In this document: piece by piece, positions 40,274-51,658 of the stretch | Layout of the letters: each line of letters opens with the position of its first letter | Position numbering within the stretch: position 1 is the first letter of the stretch | Source: an uncultured Alphaproteobacteria bacterium | Lineage (GTDB): Bacteria > Pseudomonadota > Alphaproteobacteria > Rhodobacterales > Rhodobacteraceae | NCBI GenBank assembly: GCA_902574225.1 | Contig: CACGMO010000011.1 | Location: 1-64,000 of the forward strand | Reading direction: 5' to 3' | DNA length: 64,000 bases | The notes under the pieces: model-generated | What the model saw: the letters and a program-made list of their open reading frames with translations, nothing else | Databases searched by the model: none | Told to the model about the DNA's origin: nothing | Position numbers and translations under genes: made by a program

Positions 40274-41260
40274 CTAGTGGCCTAACTGTATTGATGTATC
40301 ACGTTTACCTGGTTCTCCATTTATGTCAGCAATGCTGTCAAAAAATTGGACTATAAATTGTACCATCATTGTAACACCGAATATTCCTAAAAACATGGCC
40401 ATCTGATATTTTATAAACATTCCGTTTATGCCTTGGTTCGTAATCTCGAACACTAATAAGGGGGAATTTATAATTGATGTCTTTCCGTTAAATCCAATAA
40501 GTACAATTACAACCATTGTTACGACGCCCAACAGATATGAACCCCACGCATTCACATATGCTTTAACCTTTTCACTAAGACCTGCATACACAACGTCCAC
40601 TCTAACATGACCCTCATCGTATAAAGTATAGGCAGACGCGAATAAAAATAGTGCCGCATACCAGTATCTGACTAAATCTGCCATAAAAGACTGTTCGTAC
40701 GAAAAAAGATACCTAGAGATAACGATCACAAGCTCAGCGAATACAATTAAGAGAGCTAACCATGTCCACCCTAATGTCTTCGTGAAGTTTGCAACTATAA
40801 AACCTAACACTATCAGGGGTATATGGATATATGGGCCTACGACATTTCCAAGTCCTAATGCTCTGGATGTTGATTCACCAACCATAAATTTCAATACATC
40901 TATAGATCTCAACAAAGCTAGTAAAAAATCGATACAACCTATGAATAAAACTGCAAAGAAGCATCCTCTCAAAAAGTATACATTAAAACCATGCAATTTT
41001 CTTGCTTGGTCTCTGTAACTCTCGTTGACTGAACTATTTACATACCACATTCCCAATGCAATGAAAGCAATATAGATAAATAAGGTGATGCTACCGGTGT
41101 AGCTAAATCCTGTGAACAAGGATGATAATCTCTCAAAACCAAAATAGATGTTAAGAAAGTTGTTAATTAAGAATGCAACCAACAAAGAAACAGTAGTCCA
41201 TCCTAGGTATCTCTTCCATACCCTATCTACTGCTTGTCCGTTCATAGCACTATCAGTCAT
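40274..41260 (-). CDS. TRAP transporter small permease (DctQ), N-terminally extended
   Basis: DctQ-like RYWYAALFLFASAYTLYDEGHVRVDVVYAGLS; stop abuts the start of the DctM gene. Confidence 0.88.
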   Translation of the reverse strand: MTDSAMNGQAVDRVWKRYLGWTTVSLLVAFLINNFLNIYFGFERLSSLFTGFSYTGSITLFIYIAFIALGMWYVNSSVNESYRDQARKLHGFNVYFLRGCFFAVLFIGCIDFLLALLRSIDVLKFMVGESTSRALGLGNVVGPYIHIPLIVLGFIVANFTKTLGWTWLALLIVFAELVIVISRYLFSYEQSFMADLVRYWYAALFLFASAYTLYDEGHVRVDVVYAGLSEKVKAYVNAWGSYLLGVVTMVVIVLIGFNGKTSIINSPLLVFEITNQGINGMFIKYQMAMFLGIFGVTMMVQFIVQFFDSIADINGEPGKRDTSIQLGH

Positions 41261-41318
41261 AAATTATTCCGTTTTGTGGTTGGCGAGCACAAAGCGCGCC
41301 AACCAACAATAATACGTC

Positions 41319-42416
41319 TTAAGCTTCTATGCCCAACACTCTGTTTCTTTGGTTAACAAAAGTACCTTCAAACTGCGCCATTGTACCACCAATTTCCCTA
41401 AGAGCCTTTTGGAAAGCGTCATCAATCTTTTTAGCCAACGCGCTGTGATCTCTCACTTCTTCATAGACCTCAGCAGAGGCATCACCAAAAGAGTCCCAAA
41501 CCTCATCACTAAAGGCTTTCACTACTACGCCCTGCTCATTAACGAGTTTGCCAAGATACTCACCATTCTTAGCTATACCTTCTTCATACTGAGCAGCCTG
41601 TTCTTCAAAGGCAGCAGCGGTTATAATGGCCTTTTCCCACTCTGTCATGCTACCCCAAAGGCTCGCGTTGAATGCAAAAGAAAGTCCTCCTCCTGGCTCG
41701 TGCATTCCACCGGTGTAGTAGAATTTTGCCGCTTCATAAAACTTCATAAAGTAGTCATTGTAAGGACCAACCCACTCGGTCGCATCTATTGAACCAGATA
41801 CAAGGTTCTCGTAAATTTGACCGCCTGGAAGTGTAACGGTTGTGCCACCAAGTTTAGATATAACTTGTCCACCTAACCCTGGGATACGCATTTTTAGACC
41901 CTTAAGGTCATCAGCACTGTTGATTTCTTTGTTGAACCATCCGCCGGCCTGCGTACCTGTTGAACCACAAGTGATGGCCTTAAGACCAAACTCTCCGGAC
42001 ACTTCGTCCCACAGAGCCTGGCCACCGCCAAATTTTACCCATGCACACCACTCAGGACAAGTCATGCCGAAGGGAACCGATGTCCAGTAAGCGAAACCTG
42101 GGTGTTTCCCCGTAAAATAATAGTCAGCCGAGATGTAGCATGATGAGTTACCAGAGGCTACTTCATCAAAAACATCAAGACCACCCACTTTTTCTCCAGA
42201 AGCAAAATACTCCATGGTAATCCGACCTTCTGAAAGCTGCGTTATTCTTTCCATTAACCTTTGAGCAGAAGTTCCTAGACCTGGAAAGTCCCTTGGCCAA
42301 CTTGATACACATGTCAGCACTTTTCTCTCTTGAGCTACAGCTGGTGCTGCTAGTGCTGCTCCAGCTACTGCGGCAGTTCCAATACCTGCCTTTGTAATAA
42401 AATCACGTCGTTTCAT
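41319..42416 (-). CDS. TRAP transporter solute-binding protein (DctP, TakP-like)
   Basis: Tat-like signal MKRRDFITKAGIGTAAVAG; GWFNKEINSADDLKGLKMRIPGLGGQV, IDATEWVGPYNDYFMKFYEAAKFYYTGGMHEPGG. Confidence 0.92.
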   Translation of the reverse strand: MKRRDFITKAGIGTAAVAGAALAAPAVAQERKVLTCVSSWPRDFPGLGTSAQRLMERITQLSEGRITMEYFASGEKVGGLDVFDEVASGNSSCYISADYYFTGKHPGFAYWTSVPFGMTCPEWCAWVKFGGGQALWDEVSGEFGLKAITCGSTGTQAGGWFNKEINSADDLKGLKMRIPGLGGQVISKLGGTTVTLPGGQIYENLVSGSIDATEWVGPYNDYFMKFYEAAKFYYTGGMHEPGGGLSFAFNASLWGSMTEWEKAIITAAAFEEQAAQYEEGIAKNGEYLGKLVNEQGVVVKAFSDEVWDSFGDASAEVYEEVRDHSALAKKIDDAFQKALREIGGTMAQFEGTFVNQRNRVLGIEA

Positions 42417-42683
42417 ATTTCCTCCAACTAAGTTTATTTAAATACTATTCAACTACATAAATAACCTCCTTATATAGCCTAGTTACTTGTCAATATCAAG
42501 CACATAAAAAATATAAAATTCAAACACATTAAAACCCACCCTTTACAACCTTTAAGCAAGGCAGTAGTACTTTCGTACTTTAGATAGGCTCAAAATCAAA
42601 ATTTAAATAAACTCTTTAAAAAAAAGAATGATTGCCTTACAGTCATAGTCTAAACAACGTTTTTTAATCAAAGAGACTTTAAT

Positions 42684-44445
42684 ATGACACAGGCAAATAA
42701 AATTACTGGTGCAGAGATAGTGATAAAAGCTTTGATTGATCAGGGTGTGGATACAGTCTTTGGGTATCCTGGGGGGGGCGATTCTGCCAATTTATGACGA
42801 GCTATTTCAGCAAAAGAAAATCAAACATATTCTTGTTCGACACGAGCAAGCCGCTACTCATGCTGCTGAAGGATATGCAAGATCTACTGGAAAAATTGGT
42901 GTAGTTTTCGTCACCTCTGGACCTGGCGCAACAAACTCAGTCACGGGGCTTACAGATGCATTAATGGACAGTGTCCCAATAGTAGTTATAAGTGGTCAAG
43001 TGCCTACTTTTATGATAGGAAATGACGCCTTTCAGGAAGCGGATACCGTGGGTATCACTAGACCCTGTACGAAACATAATTGGCTTGTAAAAGACACAAA
43101 CAAGCTAGCCGAAACGATACACAAAGCCTTTGAAGTTGCTGGTAGTGGTAGGCCTGGGCCCGTTTTGGTAGATGTTCCAAAAGATGTTCAGTTTGCTTCT
43201 GGTTGCTACACTAAGAAAAACGAAATTAAAAAGAACTTTATTAAAAAAGATCCCTCTATTGATCTCAATATGTTGGATGAAGCAATAAGTAGATTAGAAC
43301 TAGCAGAGAGGCCTATAATTTATAGTGGAGGCGGCGTTATAAATTCCGGTCAATCAGCAGTAAACTCGCTCAGGAATTTGGTCGCTGGTACAAATTTTCC
43401 AATAACTTCTACTCTAATGGGGTTGGGTAGTTATCCTGCTTCAGGGAAAAACTGGTTAGGAATGTTAGGTATGCATGGCACTTATGAAGCCAATATGTCT
43501 ATGCACGACTGTGACTTTATGCTTTGTATTGGCGCTCGCTTTGACGACCGGATAACAGGACGCATTGACGCTTTTAGTCCAAACTCTTACAAAGTTCACT
43601 TAGACATTGACCCTTCTTCAATAAATAAAAACATAACTGTAGATGCGCCTTTAATTGGGGATGTTTCGCAGATACTAAGCGTGCTAATAGCTAGGTGGAA
43701 GGAAAGAGGTTCTAAAGTAAATAAGAAAAAATTAAGCGCTTGGTGGAAATCCATAAATAATTGGAAAGGAATTCAATCACTTGGCTATGAGAATTCTTCC
43801 AGTGTTATCAAGCCCCAATATGCCGTTCAAAGATTAGAAGAGCTGACTAAGTCTTACAACAGATTTGTATCGACTGAGGTTGGTCAACACCAAATGTGGG
43901 CTGCACAATTTATGGGATTTGAAGAACCGAATAGGTGGATGACGTCCGGAGGATTAGGGACAATGGGGTATGGTTTTCCAGCATCCATTGGAATCCAAAT
44001 CGCCCACCCCACCTCTCTTGTAATCAATGTAGCTGGAGAGGCGAGCTGGCTAATGAACATGCAAGAATTAGGGACCGCAGTACAATACCAATTACCCGTA
44101 AAGCAGTTTATTTTAAATAATGAAAGACTTGGCATGGTAAGACAATGGCAGGAATTATTACACGGAGAACGGTATTCTCACAGCTGGTCTGATGCTTTAC
44201 CTGATTTTGTTAAGCTAGCGGAGGCATATGGGATAAAGGGCATAAGGTGTGAAGATCCTGCTATGCTGGATGATAGTATCAGAGAAATGATTGACTATCC
44301 TGGCCCAGTAATATTCGATTGTTTGGTCGAAAAACATGAAAATTGTTTTCCTATGATCCCATCTGGTAAAGCCCATAACGAAATGATTCTCGGGGAACAA
44401 ACTGAAGAAAACAGTATCTCAGATGAGGGTGCGGTTTTGGTCTAA
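42684..44445 (+). CDS. ilvB: Acetolactate synthase large subunit; reading frame interrupted by +1 base in a G8 tract
   Basis: N-term MTQANKITGAEIVIKALIDQGVDTVFGYPGG in one frame from ATG 42684, continuing as AILPIYDELFQQKKIKHILVRHEQAATHAAEGYARSTGKIG in the next frame after G8 at 42771-42778. Confidence 0.9.
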
Positions 44446-44469
44446 CTAATACGGAAAGAGCTAAGAAAA

Positions 44470-45036
44470 ATGTCTTTAAAATTGAAAAAAGGGGTAAATA
44501 AACAAAGCGCTTACAATCTCAGGGACCCTAATCTTGATTATGAAGCTGCACATACTCTTTCTATTATTGTTGATAACGAATCTGGTGTTTTGGCAAGAGT
44601 TATTGGCTTATTTTCTGGCAGAGGTTACAACATTGACAGCTTAACGGTTGCAGAGGTGGATCCCGATGGACACAGGTCTAGAATTACAATAGTTACGACT
44701 GGAACCCCAAAGGTAATAAACCAAATTAAAGCACAACTCAACAGAATGATTCCTGTTCACGAAGTAATAGATCTCACTCTTAAAGGTAAGGCTGTGCAGC
44801 GAGAGCTCGCAATATTCAAGGTTGTTGCGAATGGCAACCAGCGAGTGGAGTCTTTGAGGCTCGCAGATGTATTTAGGGCAAAAGTCGTGGACAGCACTCT
44901 GAAAAGCTTTACATTCGAGCTCACAGGTACGTCAGAGAAGTTAGATGCATTTGCTGAGTTAATGGCTCCTTTGGGCCTTAAAGAAATAGCGAGAACGGGA
45001 ATTGTCGCATTACTTAGAGGCGACAATTCTAGCTAG
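44470..45036 (+). CDS. ilvN: Acetolactate synthase small subunit
   Basis: HTLSIIVDNESGVLARVIGLFSGRGYNIDSLTVAEVD. Confidence 0.95.
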   Translation: MSLKLKKGVNKQSAYNLRDPNLDYEAAHTLSIIVDNESGVLARVIGLFSGRGYNIDSLTVAEVDPDGHRSRITIVTTGTPKVINQIKAQLNRMIPVHEVIDLTLKGKAVQRELAIFKVVANGNQRVESLRLADVFRAKVVDSTLKSFTFELTGTSEKLDAFAELMAPLGLKEIARTGIVALLRGDNSS

Positions 45037-45040
45037 CGTT

Positions 45041-48000
45041 TTAACTGCAGCCAGAGGTACTCCCGCACGTGTTGCATTTTAAACAAGTTCCATTTCTCAC
45101 CAATGTGAAATTACCACATTCATTGCAAGGGTCGCCTTCATATCCTTGCATCTTTGCTTTCGTTATTTGATCTGAAACTTGTAGAGATCCTCTTACATTA
45201 GCACCTGTTAAATTGCCAGCAGTTACCACCTTCTCTTGAGGTTTATCGCTCACCGTTGGAAATCTTTTTCTTAGATAGCCCGAGCTGGAAAGCTCTTTAA
45301 TCATTTCGAGAGACTCCTCTGCTTTCCCTATACCATCGTTTTTTGAGACTTTACTATCGTCCACTTTTTCGCCTAAAGTGTCGAGATTATCTTCAGGTAT
45401 AGAATGAGCCAGATCTGTTCTATCTAAGTAAGATATAGCCAACTCTCTAAAAATATAATCCAAAATTGAAGTAGCATTTCTGATTGTATCATTACCTTGC
45501 ACAAGCCCAGCAGGTTCAAATCTTGTGAACGTAAAAGCCTCTACAAACTCATCGAGAGGCACACCATATTGTAACCCTACCGAGACTGCAATAGCGAAGT
45601 TGTTCATCATAGCTCTAAAAGCAGCGCCTTCTTTATGCATGTCTATGAATATCTCCCCAAGCTTTCCATCACCATACTCTCCAGTACGAAGGTAAACTTT
45701 ATGGCCTCCTACAACTGCTTTTTGTGTATACCCCTTTCGTCTTTCAGGAAGCTTTGACCGACCTTTCACTATTTCTTTATAAACAATCTGTTCCAACACC
45801 TTTTGAGCGTTGGATTCTTGGATTGTATTTTCTTCGAACTCATCAGCTTCATCTTCGATTAATGCTGATGACAGTGGTTGAGAAAGCTTTGAACCATCTC
45901 TATAAAGCGCATTTGCCTTAACCCCCAGGGACCAGCTCAATTCATATGCATCTTTACAATCCTTAATAGATGAATCTGCTGGCATATTTATTGTTTTTGA
46001 AATAGCCCCAGAAATGAATGATTGTGCGGCAGCCATCATGTATATGTGACTCTCAACCGAGAGATATCGTTTCCCTTTCTTTCCACAAGGGTTGGCACAA
46101 TCAAAAACCGGCAGGTGTTCTTCGTCTAAGAATGGAGCACCTTCTAAAGTCATTGTTCCACAAACATAATCATTAGCTTGAGATATATCTTCGTTACTAA
46201 AGCCTAAGTGTGCTAGCAAACTAAAGCTTGGGTCATTAAGCTTATCCATCGGTACTCCCAGTGTATCCCGACAAAATTCTTGCCCCAATGTCCATTGATT
46301 GAAAACAAACTTGATATCAAAAGCAGTTGGCAGAGCTTTTTCAATTTTTTCAATTTCTTTCAACGAGAACCCGTGCCCTAATAAGGATGTCGAGTTTATT
46401 TTTGGGCAGTTTTCTAAAGTGCCATTGCCCACAGCATAGTTAACTATGGATTCGATTTTTTCTTGGTCGTACCCGAGTACTTTTAGCGCGCTAGGAACCG
46501 ATTGGTTTATTATTTTGAAATATCCTCCTCCTGCAAGCTTTTTGAACTTAACAAGCGCAAAGTCGGGTTCAATTCCTGTTGTATCACAATCCATTATCAG
46601 CCCAATCGTGCCAGTAGGCGCAATCACAGAAACCTGAGCATTTCTAAACCCAAACTTTTCTCCAAGAGACAATGCTTGTGTCCACTCGTCTTGGGCAACA
46701 GCCACAAGACTTGGGTCTGGGCAATTCTTTGTATCTAGCGGCACTGGATTGACATTTACCTTATCGTAGCCACTATCCTTGCCAAACGCTGCCCTCTTAT
46801 GATTTTTCATAACTCTCAGCATATGTTTTTTATTTTTTGTGAACCTTTTGAACGATCCCACCTCTCCAGCAAGTTTTGCTGATGTTTTATAGGAGGTGCC
46901 TGTCATTAAAGCCGTTATTGCTCCGCAGATAGCCCTGCCCCCTTTACTGTCATATGATAGCCCCATATTCATGAGTAACCCCCCAAGATTAGCATAGCCT
47001 AATCCTAGAGTTCTATAATCAAAAGATCCCTCTGCTATCTCCTTGCTGGGAAATTGCGCCATCATAACGGAAATCTCTAAACTCAGTGTCCATAGTTCGA
47101 CCGAATGCATGAAACTATCATGGTCAAATTTTCCTTCTTTCAAGTACTTGAGAAGATTAATTGATGCCAAATTGCAGGCTGTGTCATCAAGAAACATATA
47201 TTCGGAACACGGATTGGAAGCTCGTATATTTCCATCTTCTGGGCAAGTATGCCATGCATTGATGGTATCGTGATATTGGATACCCGGATCTGCACAGGAC
47301 CATGCTGCGTGTGATATCTGATCCCATAGTTCTCGCGCTTTGACCTTTTTAAGAGCTTTGCCATCTGTTCTTTTTAAAAGTTCCCAATCTTTATTTTCTT
47401 TTACAGCTTTTAAAAATCTGTCTGTTACTCTCACTGAATTATTTGAATTTTGGCCCGATACAGTCAAATATGCTTCAGAGTCCCAATCGGTGTCATAGGT
47501 TGGAAAAGATATCTCTTTATACCCTTGTCTTGCATATTCCAATATTCTATTTATGTAGGTATCCGGTATCATACTTTGACGTGCTTCTCTAATTGCTTTG
47601 TTAAGCTCCTTGTTCAGCTTCGGGTTTGTGCTGTTTTTTATATCGACACCTTCAGAATCCACAGCTGCGAAGATCTTGTTAAGCATTTTTTCGTGTAACT
47701 TTGACCCTGCAACCAAAGCAGCTACTTTTTGCTCTTCAATTACTTTCCAGTTTATAAATTCCTCAATATCTGGGTGATCTACGTCGCATATTACCATTTT
47801 TGCAGCTCGCCTAGTGGTTCCCCCCGATTTAATCGCGCCTGCAGATCGGTCACCTATTTTTAAGAAAGACATTAGTCCCGAGGACTTTCCACCGCCCGTT
47901 AAACCTTCGGTGCTTCCCCTCAATGTCGAGAAGTTTGTTCCCGTCCCTGAGCCGTACTTAAATAGTCTTGCCTCTCTTTTCCATAGATCCATTATTCCGC

Positions 48001-48634
48001 CTTCGTTTACTAAGTCGTCTTTGATTGACTGAATAAAACATGCGTGGGGCTGGGGGTGCTCATATGCAGATTTAGACATCGTTAATTTGTGTGTCTTATA
48101 ATCGACATAAAAATGGCCCTGGCTCGGGCCATCTATCCCATAGGCCCAATGCAAACCAGTGTTAAACCACTGAGGAGAGTTAGGTGCTCCCATTTGATTG
48201 GCAAGGATATGCCTCATCTCATCGTAATAGATTCTTGCATCTCTTTCACTGTCAAAATAGTTTCCCTTCCAACCCCAATATGCCCAAGCACCCGCCAAAC
48301 GATCGAAAACCTGTCTCGCCGTTGTTTCGCCAGAATACCTTTGGTCGGGGTCTAATTTCTCCGACGCACCTTTGTCTTCAACGCTTCGTTGAAGAAAAAT
48401 CGGTACTCCTTCCTCGTAAACTTTTTTTAGTATTTTTGGCACACCTGCTTTTCTGAAATATTTTTGCGCTAACACATCAGCGGCAACTTGACTCCAAGCA
48501 GCCGGAATTTCTATATTCTTTGCACTAAAAACGATTGACCCGTCTGGGTTTCTAATTTCTGAGTCAGTTGTTTTGAAATCCATGTTCTCGTAGACTTCTT
48601 TGTCCTCAATAGTGTTTTTTCGTTCGAATTTCAT
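45041..48634 (-). CDS. nrdJ: Adenosylcobalamin-dependent (class II) ribonucleotide reductase
   Basis: [45 protein letters not shown]-terminal CNECG...[14 protein letters not shown]; size about 1200 aa; start MKFERKN preferred. Confidence 0.95.
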   Translation of the reverse strand: MKFERKNTIEDKEVYENMDFKTTDSEIRNPDGSIVFSAKNIEIPAAWSQVAADVLAQKYFRKAGVPKILKKVYEEGVPIFLQRSVEDKGASEKLDPDQRYSGETTARQVFDRLAGAWAYWGWKGNYFDSERDARIYYDEMRHILANQMGAPNSPQWFNTGLHWAYGIDGPSQGHFYVDYKTHKLTMSKSAYEHPQPHACFIQSIKDDLVNEGGIMDLWKREARLFKYGSGTGTNFSTLRGSTEGLTGGGKSSGLMSFLKIGDRSAGAIKSGGTTRRAAKMVICDVDHPDIEEFINWKVIEEQKVAALVAGSKLHEKMLNKIFAAVDSEGVDIKNSTNPKLNKELNKAIREARQSMIPDTYINRILEYARQGYKEISFPTYDTDWDSEAYLTVSGQNSNNSVRVTDRFLKAVKENKDWELLKRTDGKALKKVKARELWDQISHAAWSCADPGIQYHDTINAWHTCPEDGNIRASNPCSEYMFLDDTACNLASINLLKYLKEGKFDHDSFMHSVELWTLSLEISVMMAQFPSKEIAEGSFDYRTLGLGYANLGGLLMNMGLSYDSKGGRAICGAITALMTGTSYKTSAKLAGEVGSFKRFTKNKKHMLRVMKNHKRAAFGKDSGYDKVNVNPVPLDTKNCPDPSLVAVAQDEWTQALSLGEKFGFRNAQVSVIAPTGTIGLIMDCDTTGIEPDFALVKFKKLAGGGYFKIINQSVPSALKVLGYDQEKIESIVNYAVGNGTLENCPKINSTSLLGHGFSLKEIEKIEKALPTAFDIKFVFNQWTLGQEFCRDTLGVPMDKLNDPSFSLLAHLGFSNEDISQANDYVCGTMTLEGAPFLDEEHLPVFDCANPCGKKGKRYLSVESHIYMMAAAQSFISGAISKTINMPADSSIKDCKDAYELSWSLGVKANALYRDGSKLSQPLSSALIEDEADEFEENTIQESNAQKVLEQIVYKEIVKGRSKLPERRKGYTQKAVVGGHKVYLRTGEYGDGKLGEIFIDMHKEGAAFRAMMNNFAIAVSVGLQYGVPLDEFVEAFTFTRFEPAGLVQGNDTIRNATSILDYIFRELAISYLDRTDLAHSIPEDNLDTLGEKVDDSKVSKNDGIGKAEESLEMIKELSSSGYLRKRFPTVSDKPQEKVVTAGNLTGANVRGSLQVSDQITKAKMQGYEGDPCNECGNFTLVRNGTCLKCNTCGSTSGCS

Positions 48635-48782
48635 AATGCTCGTCCCCAATTTTTTTCTACAATGGTTTTTTGACCGAACAACAGATTGGTAATCTGGTAT
48701 AACTATCACGCTGTTATCTCAGATACTACATCTTGATGTTTTTCACGCCTGACATACAACTTGCGCGATAAAGCACCACCTG

Positions 48783-48825
48783 GTCAACAAAAATTTTTTA
48801 AAAAAATAAAAATTTTTTTGTTGAC
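48783..48825. repeat. AT-rich inverted repeat between nrdJ and tRNA-Pro
   Basis: Perfect 11-bp arms GTCAACAAAAA / TTTTTGTTGAC around an A/T-only centre. Confidence 0.8.
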
Positions 48826-48898
48826 ATCAATTCTCAGAAAAAAGCTGTTAGTTTTGTTGGACTTAAACCAAGTCTCTAATTGCTCTCACCATTTGAGG

Positions 48899-48975
48899 TG
48901 GTCGGGGCGGCGAGATTCGAACTCACGACCTACGGTACCCAAAACCGTCGCGCTACCAGGCTGCGCCACGCCCCG
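48899..48975 (-). tRNA. tRNA-Pro (anticodon UGG)
   Basis: Reverse complement cggggcgtggcgcagcctggtagcgcgacggttttgggtaccgtaggtcgtgagttcgaatctcgccgccccgacca folds as a tRNA with encoded CCA. Confidence 0.96.
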
Positions 48976-49035
48976 CGAATCATCGAAAAACAAGCAAATT
49001 GCGTGAACCATTGTTGGACCAAAATTAGCTATCTT

Positions 49036-49536
49036 TCAAGAAATATTATCCCAAGAGTGCACTGCTCCGGCCATTTTTCCTCTTGGGCCGTCAACTACCT
49101 GCAGTACTACGGCTTCTCCAGCTTGCAAATCAGAAAAACCGAAATGCCTGAGGATCTCCATGTGGAGAAAGATGTCTTCATGCGACTTATAAACGTTTGC
49201 GAAGCCAAACCCCTTTGATTTATCAAACCATTTAACACGTGCTGGGACCATGGCAACTCCAGACACATCTGGTATACCAAATTCCTCGTTTTCTTCGAAA
49301 CCCTCAATAGTATCATTAGGAACATTCAGGCTATGAATAATTGATACCTGTCTACCCTTGTCAGTGTCCTGAACTTCAAACTCCACTGTTGAACCTTCAA
49401 CAACCGACCCTCGTCCAAAATTTCTTAGTACATTAGCATGCAGAAGGACGTCGCCCTTGCCATCGTCAACAAGTAGAAAACCAAAACCTTTTGTAGTGTC
49501 AAACCACTTTACTATTCCCTTCAATTTAACACTCAA
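49036..49536 (-). CDS. Double cold-shock-domain protein
   Basis: Two CSDs: GIVKWFDTTKGFGFLLVDDGKGDVLLHANVL and RVKWFDKSKGFGFANVYKSHEDIFLHMEIL. Confidence 0.93.
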   Translation of the reverse strand: MSVKLKGIVKWFDTTKGFGFLLVDDGKGDVLLHANVLRNFGRGSVVEGSTVEFEVQDTDKGRQVSIIHSLNVPNDTIEGFEENEEFGIPDVSGVAMVPARVKWFDKSKGFGFANVYKSHEDIFLHMEILRHFGFSDLQAGEAVVLQVVDGPRGKMAGAVHSWDNIS

Positions 49537-49607
49537 TAAACCACTCCTACGCTACAAGGACAATGAGAAGCAGTATACCAGAATTTTAAAAAAAAACAGT
49601 AAAAGAA

Positions 49608-50219
49608 TTAAGGGTACAACCTACGGACACTCCAAGACTTTTCTCCAAGCTCTCTTTCCCAAAGAAACCTATCATGCAGTCTATATTGTCCATCAGCCCA
49701 AAATTCAATCTGAGTTGGTTTTACACGTATACCTCCCCAGAAATCTGGCCTTCCTACATTTTTCTCAAATTGATTTTTATAAGATTGCCATCTATCAATG
49801 AGTTCTTGTCTATCAGTTAATGTCTCGCTTTGTTTGGAGGCCCAAGCGGCAGTTTGAGAACCAACCTCCCTCTCGGAGAAATATTTATCTGCGATCATTC
49901 CATCTTCCTTCTCAACATGGCCTCTAACTCTTATCTGCCTTCTTAATGACTTCCAATGTATATTGAAAGCTACTTTATTAGTTAAAAACGCTTCTTGCGC
50001 TTTTTTCGAACCATAATTAGTGAAAAAAATAAAGGCATCATCCTCAATGATTCGAAGCAATACCATTCTCACGTTAGGCAAACCTTCTTTATCAACGGTA
50101 GCTAACGCAATCGCATCAGGGTCATTAACCTCTGTCGCTTTTGCTTCTTCTAACCATCTACGGAAGATCGTAACAGGTTCCTCTCCCACAAATAACTTTT
50201 CATCAAACTTACTTTCCAT
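49608..50219 (-). CDS. pdxH: Pyridoxamine 5'-phosphate oxidase
   Basis: DAIALATVDKEGLPNVRMVLLR, FFTNYGSKKAQE, IRVRGHVEK, W...RLHDRFLWER. Confidence 0.93.
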   Translation of the reverse strand: MESKFDEKLFVGEEPVTIFRRWLEEAKATEVNDPDAIALATVDKEGLPNVRMVLLRIIEDDAFIFFTNYGSKKAQEAFLTNKVAFNIHWKSLRRQIRVRGHVEKEDGMIADKYFSEREVGSQTAAWASKQSETLTDRQELIDRWQSYKNQFEKNVGRPDFWGGIRVKPTQIEFWADGQYRLHDRFLWERELGEKSWSVRRLYP

Positions 50220-50316
50220 TTTATTCCCAGTTTTTTATCTCAGTTATGGCATTTAAAAAAAAAATCACTATCCTTTATATAATCTATTTCAACAGATTTA
50301 CAGGGAGTATCAACAA

Positions 50317-51132
50317 ATGGGTCTGCTATCTGGTAAAAAAGGCTTAATCATGGGCGTGGCAAATGAAAGGTCAATAGCGTGGGGTATAGCAAAATCATGT
50401 AGCTCCCAGGGGGCAAAATTAGCTTTCACTTATCAAGGTGAAGCTCTAAAAAAAAGAATAATACCACTAGCCGAAAGTGTTGGGTCTAATTTCACCCTAG
50501 AGTGTGATGTTGCGGATCAGAGCACGATAAAAGAAACTTTTGCAAAAATAAAAGATGAATGGAACGATATCGATTTTCTGGTTCACGCTATTGGCTTTTC
50601 AGATAAGAATGAATTGAGAGGAAGATATGTAGATACGTCAAAACAGAATTTCTTATCCACAATGGACATTTCTGTATACTCTTTCACTGCCGTGACTCAG
50701 GAGGCAGAAAAAATAATGCCACAAGGAGGCTCTATAATAACATTGACATACTATGGTTCTGAGAAGGTATTACCTCACTATAACGTTATGGGTGTTGCAA
50801 AAGCCGCGTTAGAAGCATCCGTACGATACATGGCGATGGATTTAGGTAAAAAAAATATTAGAGTAAACGCGATAAGTGCAGGGACAGTGAAGACATTAGC
50901 TGCCTCTGGGATTGGGGACTTTAGATATATAATGAAATGGAATGAATTAAATTCGCCTTTGAGACGAAATGTTACTCAGGATGAAGTGGGGAACGCTTCG
51001 CTTTTTCTTTTATCAGACCTGTCTTCTGGAATTACCGGTGAAAATTTGCATGTCGATGCCGGATATAATATCGTTGGAATGAAGGCGGAAGATGCCCCTG
51101 ATATAGATGTCGTTACCGGCAGAAAAGAGTAA
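50317..51132 (+). CDS. fabI: Enoyl-[ACP] reductase (NADH)
   Basis: [90 protein letters not shown]. Confidence 0.96.
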   Translation: MGLLSGKKGLIMGVANERSIAWGIAKSCSSQGAKLAFTYQGEALKKRIIPLAESVGSNFTLECDVADQSTIKETFAKIKDEWNDIDFLVHAIGFSDKNELRGRYVDTSKQNFLSTMDISVYSFTAVTQEAEKIMPQGGSIITLTYYGSEKVLPHYNVMGVAKAALEASVRYMAMDLGKKNIRVNAISAGTVKTLAASGIGDFRYIMKWNELNSPLRRNVTQDEVGNASLFLLSDLSSGITGENLHVDAGYNIVGMKAEDAPDIDVVTGRKE

Positions 51133-51137
51133 AAAAT

Positions 51138-51638
51138 ATGGAAACGTTACCTCACGAAAAAGGATTTCATATATCTTGGGAGCAAATCCATAGAGACTCC
51201 AGGGCGCTTGCGTGGCGCTTGGAGAAAATATCGCCGCAAAAGGGCAGTTGGAAAGCTATAGTAGCTGTTACGAGGGGCGGTATGGTGCCCGCAATGGTTG
51301 TAGCGAGAGAGCTAGACTTAAGAGTTGTGGAAACAATAAGTGTTAAATCTTATGACCATCAAGTGCAGTCTGAAGCGGAAATTCTAAAGAGCCCTGCAGA
51401 AGTTTATATAGGGAACGGAGATGGAATACTCATTGTTGATGACTTGGTCGATACGGGAAAAACCTTTCATACCATAAGAAGCTTATATCCAAAAGCACAC
51501 TACGCAGCGGTTTATGCCAAACCATTGGGCAAAGATTCGCTAGACACCTTTATAACAGAAGTCAGCCAAGATACTTGGATATTTTTCCCTTGGGATATGG
51601 CCCTACAGTATGTGGCCCCTTACAAGGGAGAAGGGTAG
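51138..51638 (+). CDS. gpt: Xanthine-guanine phosphoribosyltransferase
   Basis: [40 protein letters not shown]. Confidence 0.9.
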   Translation: METLPHEKGFHISWEQIHRDSRALAWRLEKISPQKGSWKAIVAVTRGGMVPAMVVARELDLRVVETISVKSYDHQVQSEAEILKSPAEVYIGNGDGILIVDDLVDTGKTFHTIRSLYPKAHYAAVYAKPLGKDSLDTFITEVSQDTWIFFPWDMALQYVAPYKGEG

Positions 51639-51658
51639 ATAACAGGATAAATATTTAC

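Noticed and set aside
42421-42683. Leader peptide/attenuator upstream of ilvB
   Set aside because: Only a 6-codon ORF (MIALQS) is present, and no convincing Ile/Val/Leu-rich leader with paired terminator hairpins was seen.
42771-42778. Programmed ribosomal frameshifting in ilvB
   Set aside because: G8 is a typical homopolymer error site and a single-base deletion fully restores the consensus; no stimulatory structure was evident. Kept only as a frameshift observation.
45724-48456. Plus-strand ORFs antisense to nrdJ
   Set aside because: Shadow ORFs of a strongly conserved gene; no independent coding signal.
48635-48898. Cobalamin riboswitch before nrdJ
   Set aside because: No recognisable B12-box or long structured leader could be read by eye.
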